Assembly: GCA_002698945.1 (NCBI GenBank)
Contig: NZZV01000199.1
Coordinates: forward strand, 1-40,371
DNA from: Acidimicrobiaceae bacterium
GTDB lineage: Bacteria > Actinomycetota > Acidimicrobiia > Acidimicrobiales > Ilumatobacteraceae
Length of the DNA: 40,371 bases
Reading direction: 5' to 3'
Under the pieces are notes generated by a model. It saw nothing but the letters and a program-made list of their open reading frames with translations. It was not told the DNA's origin and searched no databases. This document shows, one piece after another, positions 30,550 to 38,600 of this stretch (position 1 is the first letter of the stretch; every line of letters begins with the position of its first letter). The position numbers and the translations under genes are program-made.

Positions 30550-32901
30550 GTGTCCGTCGACCTGAACCACGGCGCGCCCGGCGCGACCGGCGAGTCGAGC
30601 GACGCCCGGCGTCGTCTCACCGTGCGCGTCGTGGACCACCTGCCGTGGTGGGTGCTCGGGGTGTTCGGGGTGATCATCGTCGTCCATGCGACGGGAGCGG
30701 TGGGTGCGCTCGCCTACCCGGTCGTGCTCCTCGGCGGGGTGGCGTGCGGGATCGTCGGATTGCGCCGGCACCGACCCGACCCGACGTGGCCGTGGTGGAT
30801 CCTGATCGGCATCGGCCTCCTCTGGACGATCGCCGGCGTGCTCCGCGAGGCGACCGGCGCCACGGGCGACCTCACCGACGGCCGCTCGTTGCTCCCCGAC
30901 CTGTTCGCCCTCCCCGGCTACCTGGCGTTCGGGGTGGCGCTCGTGGGGCTCCTCCGTACCCGCACGGCGACCTCCGACCGCGACGTCGTCCTGGACGGGC
31001 TGATGTTGGCAGCGGGTGCATCGCTCGCGGTCCACGAACTCCTCGTCATCCCGACCTTCGACATCGACGACACCTGGTTCATGGCCCAGCTCGCCGTGGT
31101 CGTCTATCCGGTCGCCGCGATGTGCCTGCTCATCATCGCCGCTCGGCTCGCTTTCAGCGGCGGCGAACACACGCCGGCGTTCCTCCTCCTGCTCGCCGGC
31201 ACCGTGGCGCTGCTGTCGGGTGATGTCATCTTCGCCCTCGGTGAGGTCGGCCATCTGTCCGGCGCGTCCAAGAACGTGCTCGAGGTGCCGTACCTCCTCG
31301 TCCCGGCCTGCATCGGGACCGCGCTCCTCCACCCCTCCTCGGCGCGGTTCCGAGCGATCGACGCCGACTCCCCGAGCGACATGTCGATCGTGCGCCGCAT
31401 CGTCGTCGGCGTCTCCGTGCTCGCCCCGGTCGCCGTGCTGTTGGGCGAGGGCGTCACGCGCGATCGGCTCATCTCGGTGGCGCTCTGTACCGCACTCGCC
31501 GTCTCCGCCGTGGCGCGCATCGTCGGTCTGATGCGAACCCAAGCCGCGCACCAGACACAGCTCACGCACCGCGCCACGCACGACGAACTCACCGGTCTGC
31601 CGGGACGGCACCTGCTCTCGGAGCGGGCGGACGAACTGATCCACACGCCCGGCCGGCGGGCGGCGATGATGTTCATCGACCTGGATCGCTTCAAGCTGAT
31701 CAACGACTCGATGGGGCATGCCGCCGGCGACGAACTGTTGGTGCAGGCGGCCGAACGGTTGCGCCGGGTCGCGCCGCCGCCGATCACGGTGGGCCGTGTG
31801 TCCGGCGACGAGTTCCTGGTGCTGGTCCCCGACGGCGACACCGCCAGTGCGTTGTCGCTGGCCGAGCGCATCCGAGCCGTCGTGGCGGAGCGGTTCGTAC
31901 TCAGCGACGGCGTCGCCGTGTTCACATCGGCGTCGATCGGCATCTCGGTCTCCGGCTTCGACGGCACGATCGACGCGACCACCATGATCCGCGAAGCGGA
32001 CGCTGCGATGTACCGGTCGAAGGAGACCGGGCGCGATGCGATCACCGTGTTCGACGCGTCGATGCGTGAGCGCATCGAGCGACGGGTCGACATCGAGCGC
32101 ACCTTGCGGACCGCGATCGACCGCGGCGAGATCGGTGTGGCCTACCAGCCCGTCGTGTCGTGGCCCGACGGCCGGGTGCTGGGTGTCGAAGCGTTGGCAC
32201 GCTGGACCAAGGGCACCGAGCGCGTCGCCCCGGCCGAGTTCATCGACGTCGCCGAGGAGTCGGGGCTGATCATCCCGCTCGGCGCCTTCGTCCTCGACGA
32301 GGCCCTCCGCCAGGTCGCCTGGATGCGGGCGAACGTCCCGTCGGCGAGCGACTTCTACGCGTCGGTCAACGTGTCGCCGCGTCAGCTGCAATCGGCCGAC
32401 TTCGCCGATCTGGTCGCCGAGACCCTCCACCGACATCACCTGCCCGGACGTGCCCTGTTCCTCGAGATCACCGAGAGCGTGATGATGGGCGACACGCTCG
32501 CGGCGTCCGCGGCGATGACGGCGCTCACCTCGCTCGACGTGCGGCTCTCGGTCGACGACTTCGGCACCGGGTTCTCGTCCCTGTCGTACCTGAAGCGGTT
32601 CCCGGTCGACGTCGTGAAGATCGACCGATCGTTCGTGTCCGGACTCGGTCACGACGAGTCGGATGTCTCGCTCGTCGCCGCGATCATCAAGATGGCCACT
32701 GCGCTCGGCTTGACGACGATCGCCGAAGGGGTCGAGACCCACGAGCAGGCGCGTCGTCTGCTCGATCTGGGGTGCACGAAGATGCAGGGCTACCTGTTCA
32801 GCGCGCCGGTGCCGATGGGCGAACTCCTCGAGACCTTGCAGTCGATCGACGGTCGGACCGCGGCGTTCGAGCGGCGACGTCGCTGCGCGCCGACGCGCTG
32901 A
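30550..32901 (+). CDS. Membrane-bound GGDEF-EAL cyclic-di-GMP signalling protein
   Basis: The protein is 783 residues from GTG 30550. About nine N-terminal hydrophobic helices (about 20-320) form an undefined sensor region. The GGDEF domain (about 340-500) starts 'HDELTGLPGRHLLSERA'. Its active loop is 'RVSGDEF' (S418), with Ser for the first Gly, so cyclase activity is uncertain. The EAL domain (about 515-765) has 'VEALARW' (E547), 'NVSPRQLQ', 'LEITES', 'DDFGTGFSSL', 'VKIDRSFV' and 'AEGVE'. All metal/catalytic residues of an active phosphodiesterase appear present. It probably degrades c-di-GMP. An upstream ATG at 30469 adds 27 Arg-rich residues and is less likely. It ends 3 nt before the convergent GNAT gene's stop. 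Confidence 0.92.
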   Translation: MSVDLNHGAPGATGESSDARRRLTVRVVDHLPWWVLGVFGVIIVVHATGAVGALAYPVVLLGGVACGIVGLRRHRPDPTWPWWILIGIGLLWTIAGVLREATGATGDLTDGRSLLPDLFALPGYLAFGVALVGLLRTRTATSDRDVVLDGLMLAAGASLAVHELLVIPTFDIDDTWFMAQLAVVVYPVAAMCLLIIAARLAFSGGEHTPAFLLLLAGTVALLSGDVIFALGEVGHLSGASKNVLEVPYLLVPACIGTALLHPSSARFRAIDADSPSDMSIVRRIVVGVSVLAPVAVLLGEGVTRDRLISVALCTALAVSAVARIVGLMRTQAAHQTQLTHRATHDELTGLPGRHLLSERADELIHTPGRRAAMMFIDLDRFKLINDSMGHAAGDELLVQAAERLRRVAPPPITVGRVSGDEFLVLVPDGDTASALSLAERIRAVVAERFVLSDGVAVFTSASIGISVSGFDGTIDATTMIREADAAMYRSKETGRDAITVFDASMRERIERRVDIERTLRTAIDRGEIGVAYQPVVSWPDGRVLGVEALARWTKGTERVAPAEFIDVAEESGLIIPLGAFVLDEALRQVAWMRANVPSASDFYASVNVSPRQLQSADFADLVAETLHRHHLPGRALFLEITESVMMGDTLAASAAMTALTSLDVRLSVDDFGTGFSSLSYLKRFPVDVVKIDRSFVSGLGHDESDVSLVAAIIKMATALGLTTIAEGVETHEQARRLLDLGCTKMQGYLFSAPVPMGELLETLQSIDGRTAAFERRRRCAPTR

Positions 32902-32904
32902 GCG

Positions 32905-33624
32905 TCAACGGCGCGTTGCGGTGTCCGGGATCGGCTTCGGCAGCTCGGCGACGTACCACGTCTGTCGATCGATCACGTCGACCGTCGCTTCGGGGAACTG
33001 GTCGGCGATGCGGCGGGTGAGCGAGTCGGTGTCGAATGCCATCCGGTTGAAGTCGCAGATGTCGAACGCGAGGACGCCGCCGGCTCGCGCCGGTACCTGC
33101 CACATCTCGGTGTAGAGCCGCGAGAAGAGGGTGCGCCCGCGGTGTTCGGGCGACACCATGACGAGGATGCCGAAGTAGATCGCGTCGCGCTGGGCATGGT
33201 CGGGGTACTTGGCGCGCAGGAACGCCGGTGAGATCTGGGGCACGTCGTCGAGACAGTTGGTGACCATCCCCATCCCGACCGGTCGGCCACCCTGGCGACC
33301 GACGATCTTCAAGATCCGCGGGTTGGCGAGTTCGGCGAGCACCTCGTCGCGGGTGTAGAGGTGCTGCAGGATGGCGAGTTCGGCGAGTGGCTCGAAGTTG
33401 GCGTGGTACGCCTCCCACAGCAGTTCGGCGTCGGCACCGTCGACGACCTGCTCGTGCGTGATGACGACGGGCTCGCGAACATCGGTGGTCGACATCAGCC
33501 GCTCGGGAGGCGGCTGGGGCGTCTCGGTCGGTGCGGGCGGTGCGAACACCTCGGGGCGGCGGATCCTTCCGACGCCCGATCGGCGCCCGATCCGGGACGT
33601 CGTCGGCGACTGCTCATCCCTCAT
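32905..33624 (-). CDS. GNAT-like acetyltransferase-fold protein
   Basis: The protein is 239 residues. After a Pro-rich, probably disordered leader (1-43, 'VFAPPAPTETPQPPPERL') the body has 'EAYHANFEPLAELAILQHLY' and 'NPRILKIVGRQGGRPVGMGMVTN'. It also has the acetyl-CoA-loop-like 'YFGILVMVSPEHRGRTLFSRLYTEMW' and 'GVLAFDICDFNRMAF'. The R-G-x-x-L/F-like loop after a beta strand suggests the GNAT fold, but pairwise recognition is weak and the substrate unknown. The ATG at 33624 is chosen because TACGCT (33633-33638) lies 8 nt upstream; an ATG at 33495 would remove the Pro-rich leader. It is downstream of the arsC genes on the same strand with its own promoter. Confidence 0.6.
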   Translation of the reverse strand: MRDEQSPTTSRIGRRSGVGRIRRPEVFAPPAPTETPQPPPERLMSTTDVREPVVITHEQVVDGADAELLWEAYHANFEPLAELAILQHLYTRDEVLAELANPRILKIVGRQGGRPVGMGMVTNCLDDVPQISPAFLRAKYPDHAQRDAIYFGILVMVSPEHRGRTLFSRLYTEMWQVPARAGGVLAFDICDFNRMAFDTDSLTRRIADQFPEATVDVIDRQTWYVAELPKPIPDTATRR

Positions 33625-33721
33625 GGCGCATGAGCGTAGTGTCGACGTCACATCAGGTGGTCGATACCTCACTCGCCGGGACCGGGGTGAGGCCCGCCGG
33701 CGGCGAGTCCGCGTCGAGCGG

Positions 33722-34369
33722 CTACGTCGTGGCGTGCAACCCGAGGTGTGCCACGAGGGCGTCGACGCGCACCTTGATGTCGTCCCGGATCGTTCGTACG
33801 ACGTCGATCGGTTGACCCGACGGATCGGGGAGATCCCACTCCTCGTATCGTTTGCCCGGGTACACGGGGCAGGCGTCACCGCACCCCATCGAGACGATGA
33901 CGTCGGCGGCGCGAGCCATCTCGTCGGTCCACGGCTGTGGCAGCTCACCGGCGACGTCGATGCCGACCTCGCGCATCGCGCTCACGACGACCGCGTTGGC
34001 CTCGACGCCAGGTTCGGTGCCGCCGGAGAAGACGTCGACGCGGTCGCCGGCCAGCGACCGCAACCACCCGGCCGCCATCTGTGAGCGCCCGGCGTTGTGG
34101 ACACACACGAAGAGCACCGCCGGGCGATCGAGGTGATCCGCCTCGAGTCGCGCCACCGCCCGCAGCCGGTCGCGCGTCAGACGTTCGACGAGGAGCGGCA
34201 TCCAGGTCGTGAACTTGGCACGGGCTTCGAGGATGTCCTTGCTGCCGGCGATGTAGCGCTCGATGGTCGCCAGATTGAAGGTGCCGTCGAACTCGCGACG
34301 AAGGCGTTCTGCAGCCTGTCGGATCAGGACGACCTGCTCGGTCGGCAGGCCGGCGGTGTAGTCGGACAT
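33722..34369 (-). CDS. arsC: Arsenate reductase, low-molecular-weight phosphatase type, with N-terminal three-helix domain
   Basis: The protein is 215 residues. An N-terminal three-helix bundle (about 8-75, 'IRQAAERLRREFDGTFNLATIERYI') is the 'protein-tyrosine-phosphatase-like N-terminal domain' of actinobacterial ArsC. The phosphatase domain has the P-loop C89-x5-R95 ('CVHNAGRSQMAAG') and the general acid region 'WDLPDPSGQP'. 'VIVSMGCGDACPVYPGKRYEEWD' carries the second redox cysteine pair region. It reduces As(V) to As(III), probably via mycothiol/mycoredoxin as in Corynebacterium ArsC1 (family knowledge). AAAGGA lies 6 nt before the ATG, 21 nt after the ArsR fusion stop, so both are in one operon. 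No ArsB/Acr3 efflux pump is in the window. Confidence 0.92.
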   Translation of the reverse strand: MSDYTAGLPTEQVVLIRQAAERLRREFDGTFNLATIERYIAGSKDILEARAKFTTWMPLLVERLTRDRLRAVARLEADHLDRPAVLFVCVHNAGRSQMAAGWLRSLAGDRVDVFSGGTEPGVEANAVVVSAMREVGIDVAGELPQPWTDEMARAADVIVSMGCGDACPVYPGKRYEEWDLPDPSGQPIDVVRTIRDDIKVRVDALVAHLGLHATT

Positions 34370-34390
34370 GGTGGTTCCTTTCGATGCCCG

Positions 34391-35080
34391 TCAGTTCCAG
34401 ACGGATCGGATGCGGTGCTCGAGACCGGTGACGACGGTGTCGAACGCGTCGTCGCTGCCGTCCTCGATCGGGTCGGGTAGCGACCAGTGCCACCAGTCGT
34501 CACCCGGCACGAGTTCCTCGTGGGCCCGGTCGCAGACCGTGACGACGAGTTCGCCCTCGTCGATCGGGCCGAGGAGAGATGGTCGTGCATCGACGAGGTC
34601 GAGTCCGATTCGCTGCGCCGCGGCGACCGCGCCGGGGTGTACGGCATCCGCCGGGTGGGTCCCGGCGGATCGAGCCGCCTCCCCCGTTCGGGCGTGCCAC
34701 AGCGCAGCGGCGAGCTGCGAGCGTGCCGAGTTGTGACTGCAGACGAAGACCACCGGCCCGGCCGGTCGACCCGCGCCGACACCGAGTGCGCCGAGCGGCT
34801 TGCTCACGAGACGCACGTACCGGCGTCGCTTGTCGCCTGCGGACACGAACCGCTCGATGACGCCGGCCGAGTCCAGGATGTCGAGATGGTGGGCGAGCAG
34901 ATTCGTCGGAATGGCGAACCGCTCGCTCAGCTCCTTCGGGGACCGGTCGCTGACCGCGAGGTCGTCGACGATCGCCAGTCGGACGGGTTCGCCGAGGGCA
35001 GCGTGGATCGCGGCGCGTCGTTCCAACTCCAGCCGACCGGACTCCGTCGGCTCCAGGCCCATACCGCCATCTGATTCCAT
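34391..35080 (-). CDS. ArsR-type repressor fused to an arsenate reductase-like phosphatase domain
   Basis: The protein is 229 residues. Residues about 18-100 form an ArsR winged helix ('RRAAIHAALGEPVRLAIVDDL', 'SPKELSERFAIPTNLLAHHLDIL', 'RRRYVRLVSKPL'). Residues 108-225 form a low-molecular-weight phosphatase/ArsC domain with C114-x5-R120 ('CSHNSARSQLAAALW') and acid loop 'WSLPDPIEDGSD'. This fusion is known in actinobacteria. The ArsR half has no cysteine at all, so the usual As(III) sensor in helix 'ELCVCD' is missing; sensing may be by the phosphatase pocket. The ATG at 35080 fits TCAGAT six nt upstream and a TTGACT -35. It is first gene of the ars operon. Confidence 0.88.
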   Translation of the reverse strand: MESDGGMGLEPTESGRLELERRAAIHAALGEPVRLAIVDDLAVSDRSPKELSERFAIPTNLLAHHLDILDSAGVIERFVSAGDKRRRYVRLVSKPLGALGVGAGRPAGPVVFVCSHNSARSQLAAALWHARTGEAARSAGTHPADAVHPGAVAAAQRIGLDLVDARPSLLGPIDEGELVVTVCDRAHEELVPGDDWWHWSLPDPIEDGSDDAFDTVVTGLEHRIRSVWN

Positions 35081-35086
35081 ACGGTC

Positions 35087-35139
35087 ATCTGATCACTCAG
35101 CTTTGATTGAGTCAATGATGTTTGAGTGAATTTTGAGTG
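35087..35139 (-). promoter_or_regulatory. ars promoter/operator buried in the 3' end of the acyltransferase gene
   Basis: Minus-strand -35 TTGACT (35115-35110), 17 nt, -10 TCAGAT (35092-35087), 6 nt, then the ATG at 35080 (leaderless). The inverted repeat ACTCA (35095-35099) / TGAGT (35108-35112) lies in the -35 to -10 spacer. Two further TTGAGT copies (35122-35127, 35133-35138) lie upstream. ArsR proteins bind such TTGA-type repeats. The tract is noticeably more AT-rich than its surroundings. Confidence 0.65.
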
Positions 35140-36173
35140 CGTCGTTCCGGACCGTCGGCGATCCACTGGTCGATCTGTTCCCACGCCGACCACATCAGCT
35201 CGACGCGTTCGTCCTCCGACGCCGGCAGGAGATCCGGGGTCACGGCGACGAACACCATGTCGAGCACCTTGTGGTCGGGGATCGCCCGCCAGAGGTCGCG
35301 CGGACCGGTGATCTCGTCGAGTCCGGTGTGTGCGACGAACACCGGCATCGCCGCCGGGCAACCGGCCAGGGCGGCGAGGGCGCCGTGGGTACGCGGCGCG
35401 AGCACGTGCTGCAACCCGCGGGCCCGCGCCGCCTCGGCGGTGCGGCCGTGCCGCTCGAAGTACTCGATCGCCCGCTCCCGGCGTCGCGGCGTGAAGTTGC
35501 CGCCCTCGGGGAAGATCACGAAGGAGTCGCCCGGCTCCATGTCGGACGCCAGATGGCGAAGCAGATCGAGCACCTCGTCGCGATCGGCACCGTGCCGGAC
35601 GAAGTGCGCCGGGAGGCGGTTGAGCAGCACGTCGAACGCTGGATCCCACTGCAGCGCCTCCTTGAGCACGATGCGCGGGCGGCGGTCGAACTGCGCCATC
35701 AGTTCGTGCATCAACAGGATCGAGTCGGCCGGTCCGGCGTGTCGGCTCATCACGACGAGCGGATGCTCGATCGGCCCTGGCGGCTCGACGGGGTGCCGGC
35801 CATCGACGTCGCGCACGAACCCATTGACCTCGATCTCGAGACTGAAGAGTCGACGACCGGCCGCGACCAGGGTGCGCAGCGCCCAGCCGAGCAGGCGATA
35901 GTGGGCCCGGACCGACCACGGCGAGCGGAGTCGCAGCCCGAATCCGGTCGCGATCCAGAGGCCGAACGCGCCGACCAGGATCCCCACCTCGACGAACACG
36001 TAGACGGTCGCCAGCCCGAGCGACCGCACCGCCCGCCACGAGCCGGGCAACCGGTACGACACGATGCAGGCGACGATGAGCAGCATCGGCACCGACGCGA
36101 CGTAGACCCACACCAGCAGCAACGGCAGCGGCCAGAGGACGAGGCGCCGCACCCAACGCGGCGGCAGCTTCAC
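35112..36173 (-). CDS. PlsC-like phospholipid/glycerol acyltransferase
   Basis: The protein is 353 residues. Two or three N-terminal membrane helices (about 8-75: 'LVLWPLPLLLVWVYVASVPM', 'SLGLATVYVFVEVGILVGAF') anchor it. The acyltransferase motif HX4D is 'SRHAGPADS' (H145, D150), and the glycerol-phosphate-binding motif is 'VIFPEGGNFTP' (about 223). 'APRTHGALAAL' and 'PVFVAHTGLDE' are further family blocks. It likely acylates lysophosphatidate or a related lipid. Its ATG overlaps the patatin stop (ATGA), pairing a lipase with an acyltransferase, i.e. lipid remodelling (inference). The last ten residues (TQNSLKHH) are encoded by the AT-rich ars operator repeats. An alternative long ORF in another frame is a shadow. 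Confidence 0.88.
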   Translation of the reverse strand: MKLPPRWVRRLVLWPLPLLLVWVYVASVPMLLIVACIVSYRLPGSWRAVRSLGLATVYVFVEVGILVGAFGLWIATGFGLRLRSPWSVRAHYRLLGWALRTLVAAGRRLFSLEIEVNGFVRDVDGRHPVEPPGPIEHPLVVMSRHAGPADSILLMHELMAQFDRRPRIVLKEALQWDPAFDVLLNRLPAHFVRHGADRDEVLDLLRHLASDMEPGDSFVIFPEGGNFTPRRRERAIEYFERHGRTAEAARARGLQHVLAPRTHGALAALAGCPAAMPVFVAHTGLDEITGPRDLWRAIPDHKVLDMVFVAVTPDLLPASEDERVELMWSAWEQIDQWIADGPERRTQNSLKHH

Positions 36174-37000
36174 GGGACGAGTCCGTGCTCGACGAGGTAC
36201 GACCGCGTCGCGTCGTGCGAATCGGCGATCAACCGGCCCGTGTCACCGAGGTCACGGTATTGGCGGAGGTCGTCGAAGTCCTTCGGGTCGCCGGTCGGGA
36301 GCACGTGGACGCTCACGTGGTCCGGTGCGGCGGCGAGCGCCTCGACGAAGCGGTGACGGCGCGAGATCTCGAACGCGACGAGGGCAACCTCCCACGGCTG
36401 GCTCGGCGCCCGCAGCGGCTGCTCGACCCGTCCGACCTGGAGCACGAACACCTGCTCGGCACCACGATCGATCGCCCGGTCGAGCGGGATCGACGCGACC
36501 AGTCCGCCGTCGAGGAAGTGCTCGCCGTCGATCTCGACCGGCGGCAGCAGTCCCGGCACCGCCGAGGAGGCGAGCACGGCGTCGACGATCGGACCGCGGT
36601 CGAAGTAGCGAGCGCGGGCGTGCTCGATCGACGCGGCAACGCACTCGAACGACAGCTGGAGATCCTCGATCCGTTCGGCGGGGAGCGCATCGGTGAGCAG
36701 CGCTCGGAGCCGGTCGTTGCCGTACACGTGGGTGCGCGAGCGGGCGAGGGTCCTGATGCCGGAGACGATCGACCCGCCGAACACCTCGGCCCGGCTGAGC
36801 GAGGACCACAGCTCGCGCATCCGCTCCACCTGGTCGAGTGACGGCTCGGCCGCGAACAGCGCGCCGTTGACGGCGCCGATCGACGTACCGATGACCATGT
36901 CGGGAACGATGTCGGCCTCGAGCAGTGCCTGCAGCATGCCGACCTCGTGGGCCCCGAGCAGCCCGCCTCCTCCCAGCACGAACGCCACCTTGCCCGACAC
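36170..37000 (-). CDS. Patatin-like phospholipase / lipid acyl hydrolase
   Basis: The protein is 276 residues. The oxyanion hole is 'LGGGGLLGAHEVG' (about 9-21), the Ser nucleophile is S40 in 'IGTSIGAVNGALF' (GxSxG), and the catalytic Asp is D164 in 'FLDGGLVASIPL'. The dyad and 'VLASSAVPGLLPPVEIDG' are complete, matching bacterial RssA/YchK-type patatins. It hydrolyses acyl ester bonds of lipids. The GTG start at 37000 has GACACT 6 nt upstream, resembling the leaderless pattern, with a small palindrome GTCGCG-TG-CGCGAC at 37010-37023. It is translationally coupled to the acyltransferase downstream. It follows the GH32 gene by 60 bp on the same strand but probably has its own promoter. Confidence 0.9.
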   Translation of the reverse strand: MSGKVAFVLGGGGLLGAHEVGMLQALLEADIVPDMVIGTSIGAVNGALFAAEPSLDQVERMRELWSSLSRAEVFGGSIVSGIRTLARSRTHVYGNDRLRALLTDALPAERIEDLQLSFECVAASIEHARARYFDRGPIVDAVLASSAVPGLLPPVEIDGEHFLDGGLVASIPLDRAIDRGAEQVFVLQVGRVEQPLRAPSQPWEVALVAFEISRRHRFVEALAAAPDHVSVHVLPTGDPKDFDDLRQYRDLGDTGRLIADSHDATRSYLVEHGLVP

Positions 37001-37060
37001 GCTGTCAGTGTCGCGTGCGCGACGACCCGCCGCCAGACACGGGTGGGTCAGATGGACCGG

Positions 37061-38560
37061 TCACCCGGGTGCTGCCGAGGTCGTGAGCGGCGTCACCAGC
37101 AGCCGCGCCGTGCCCGTCGCACCTTCCACCGTCACGGTGCGTTCGCCAGGGGGCGGGTACATCACCTCGGTGAACACGACGGTGCCGTCGTCGGCGAAGA
37201 CCTCGATCGAGGAGCGGTCGACGATCACGTCGAGGACGAGCCGGCCCGCGACGTCGAGCGGCGCTCGGTGCACGGTCGAGAATCGCTCGTTCGGGCGCTC
37301 CCCCGATGCCGAACGGTCGACGGTCAGGGTCGCCGCGAGGCGGTCGTACGACACCAGCACCTCGGCGTCGGCTCCCATCCCGAACCGGACGGCGACCCGG
37401 GACGCACCACCGAGTTCGACCTCGACGTCGAGGCGGTACACATCCGGAACCGGGATCGGCTCGCCCGTCGGACGGAGCGTCAGGTCGTGGCGGTCCCGGA
37501 CATCTCCGTCGCGTCCGACGACCGGTCGCTGTGCGAGCACCAGTCCCCCGCCGCGCTCGACGAGGGTCACTCGACGCGGGATCGACATCGCGCCGCGCCA
37601 GGGCGTGGTGGGAGTGTCGTGGGCGTAGTCCCAGTTGCTCATCCACGCGATCCACGTCCGGCCGACCTCGCCGGGGACCTCGCTGACGGCCTTGCCTGCG
37701 ACCTCGCTGACGGTCTCGCCGGCGAACGGCAGCGCGGCGTAGAAGTCGGCGCCCCAGTCGATCCAGTTCGGTGTCACCGAACTCGTCGCCGCATCGTCGG
37801 GGACGAACGTGCCACCGTCGAAGTCGCCGACGAAGTACTGACCTCCCGAGCCGCCCGCGACATGGCCCGGGTTGTGGTCGACCTTCAGAACCCAGCGTCG
37901 GTCGAGCCGGCGACCTTCGCCGTCGACGACCGGTACCTCGAACAGGGCCGGACACTCCCAGATGCCATCCGTCGCGCCGGACGGTCCGAACCGTGAGCAC
38001 TCCTCCCAGGTGACCAAATCGGACGAACGAAACACCACCCCCCGCCGCTCGTGCGGGAGCACCGTCACCATCACCCACCGCGCCGTGAGCGCGTGCCACC
38101 AGACGGAGGGATCGCGGAAGTCGACCAGATCGAGATCGATGACCGGATTCCACGCAACCGGCTCGAACGTCGTGCCCCCGTCGCGACTGATCGCGATCCG
38201 CTGATCCTGCCGGACGAGTGCCGGATCAGCGTGGAGGCGATGCCCGGTGTAGAACGCCGCCACGGTGCCGTCACCGACGACCGCGGCGCTGCCGGAGAAG
38301 ATCAGGTGGTCGGCCTGGGCGGGGATGGCGACCGGGAGTTCGCGCCAGCTGACCAGATCGTCGGACACCGCATGTCCCCACGAGATGTCGCCCCAGTGCG
38401 GACCGTTCGGGTTGTGCTGGAAGTAGAGGTGGTAGCGACCGTCGAGCACGATCGGACCGTTCGGATCGTTGATCCACCCCCGGTCCGCGGTGAAGTGCAC
38501 GAGCGGGCGATGGCGGTCGACGACGTTCTCGTCGACGTGATGCTCGTCTGACTCGGGCAT
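37061..38560 (-). CDS. Glycoside hydrolase family 32 (beta-fructofuranosidase/levanase-type)
   Basis: The protein is 499 residues. The five-bladed propeller carries nucleophile D32 in 'WINDPNGP', the transition-state stabiliser in 'FRDPSVW' (149-151), and acid/base E202 in 'IWECPALFEVP'. Together they form the full GH32 triad. 'HLYFQHNPNGPHWGDISWGHA' is also diagnostic. The C-terminal beta-sandwich covers about 365-495 ('VFADDGTVVFTEVMYP'). There is no signal peptide, so it acts in the cytoplasm on sucrose, sucrose phosphate or short fructans. A short internal repeat encodes 'TVSEVAGKAVSEVPGEV'. The ATG at 38560 has TAGCGT 9 nt upstream. It is divergent from galK across a 40-bp gap. Confidence 0.92.
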   Translation of the reverse strand: MPESDEHHVDENVVDRHRPLVHFTADRGWINDPNGPIVLDGRYHLYFQHNPNGPHWGDISWGHAVSDDLVSWRELPVAIPAQADHLIFSGSAAVVGDGTVAAFYTGHRLHADPALVRQDQRIAISRDGGTTFEPVAWNPVIDLDLVDFRDPSVWWHALTARWVMVTVLPHERRGVVFRSSDLVTWEECSRFGPSGATDGIWECPALFEVPVVDGEGRRLDRRWVLKVDHNPGHVAGGSGGQYFVGDFDGGTFVPDDAATSSVTPNWIDWGADFYAALPFAGETVSEVAGKAVSEVPGEVGRTWIAWMSNWDYAHDTPTTPWRGAMSIPRRVTLVERGGGLVLAQRPVVGRDGDVRDRHDLTLRPTGEPIPVPDVYRLDVEVELGGASRVAVRFGMGADAEVLVSYDRLAATLTVDRSASGERPNERFSTVHRAPLDVAGRLVLDVIVDRSSIEVFADDGTVVFTEVMYPPPGERTVTVEGATGTARLLVTPLTTSAAPG

Positions 38561-38569
38561 GTCTCACCA

Positions 38570-38592
38570 ACGCTAACGGGCACCCGTATCGT
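38570..38592. promoter_or_regulatory. Shared divergent promoter with 12-bp palindromic operator
   Basis: Minus-strand TAGCGT (38570-38575), 9 nt before the GH32 ATG, and plus-strand TATCGT (38587-38592), 8 nt before the galK GTG, flank the palindrome ACGGG-CA-CCCGT (38576-38587). One repressor bound in the middle would block both leaderless promoters. Confidence 0.55.
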
Positions 38593-38600
38593 GCTCGGTC

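Noticed and set aside
30493-32742. Open frame of 749 codons antisense to the GGDEF-EAL gene
   Set aside because: Low-complexity charged composition without domains; the plus-strand protein has all expected motifs.
32892-32906. GACGC-GCTGA-GCGTC stem at the convergent GGDEF-EAL and GNAT ends
   Set aside because: Only five base pairs without T tract; too weak to call as a terminator.
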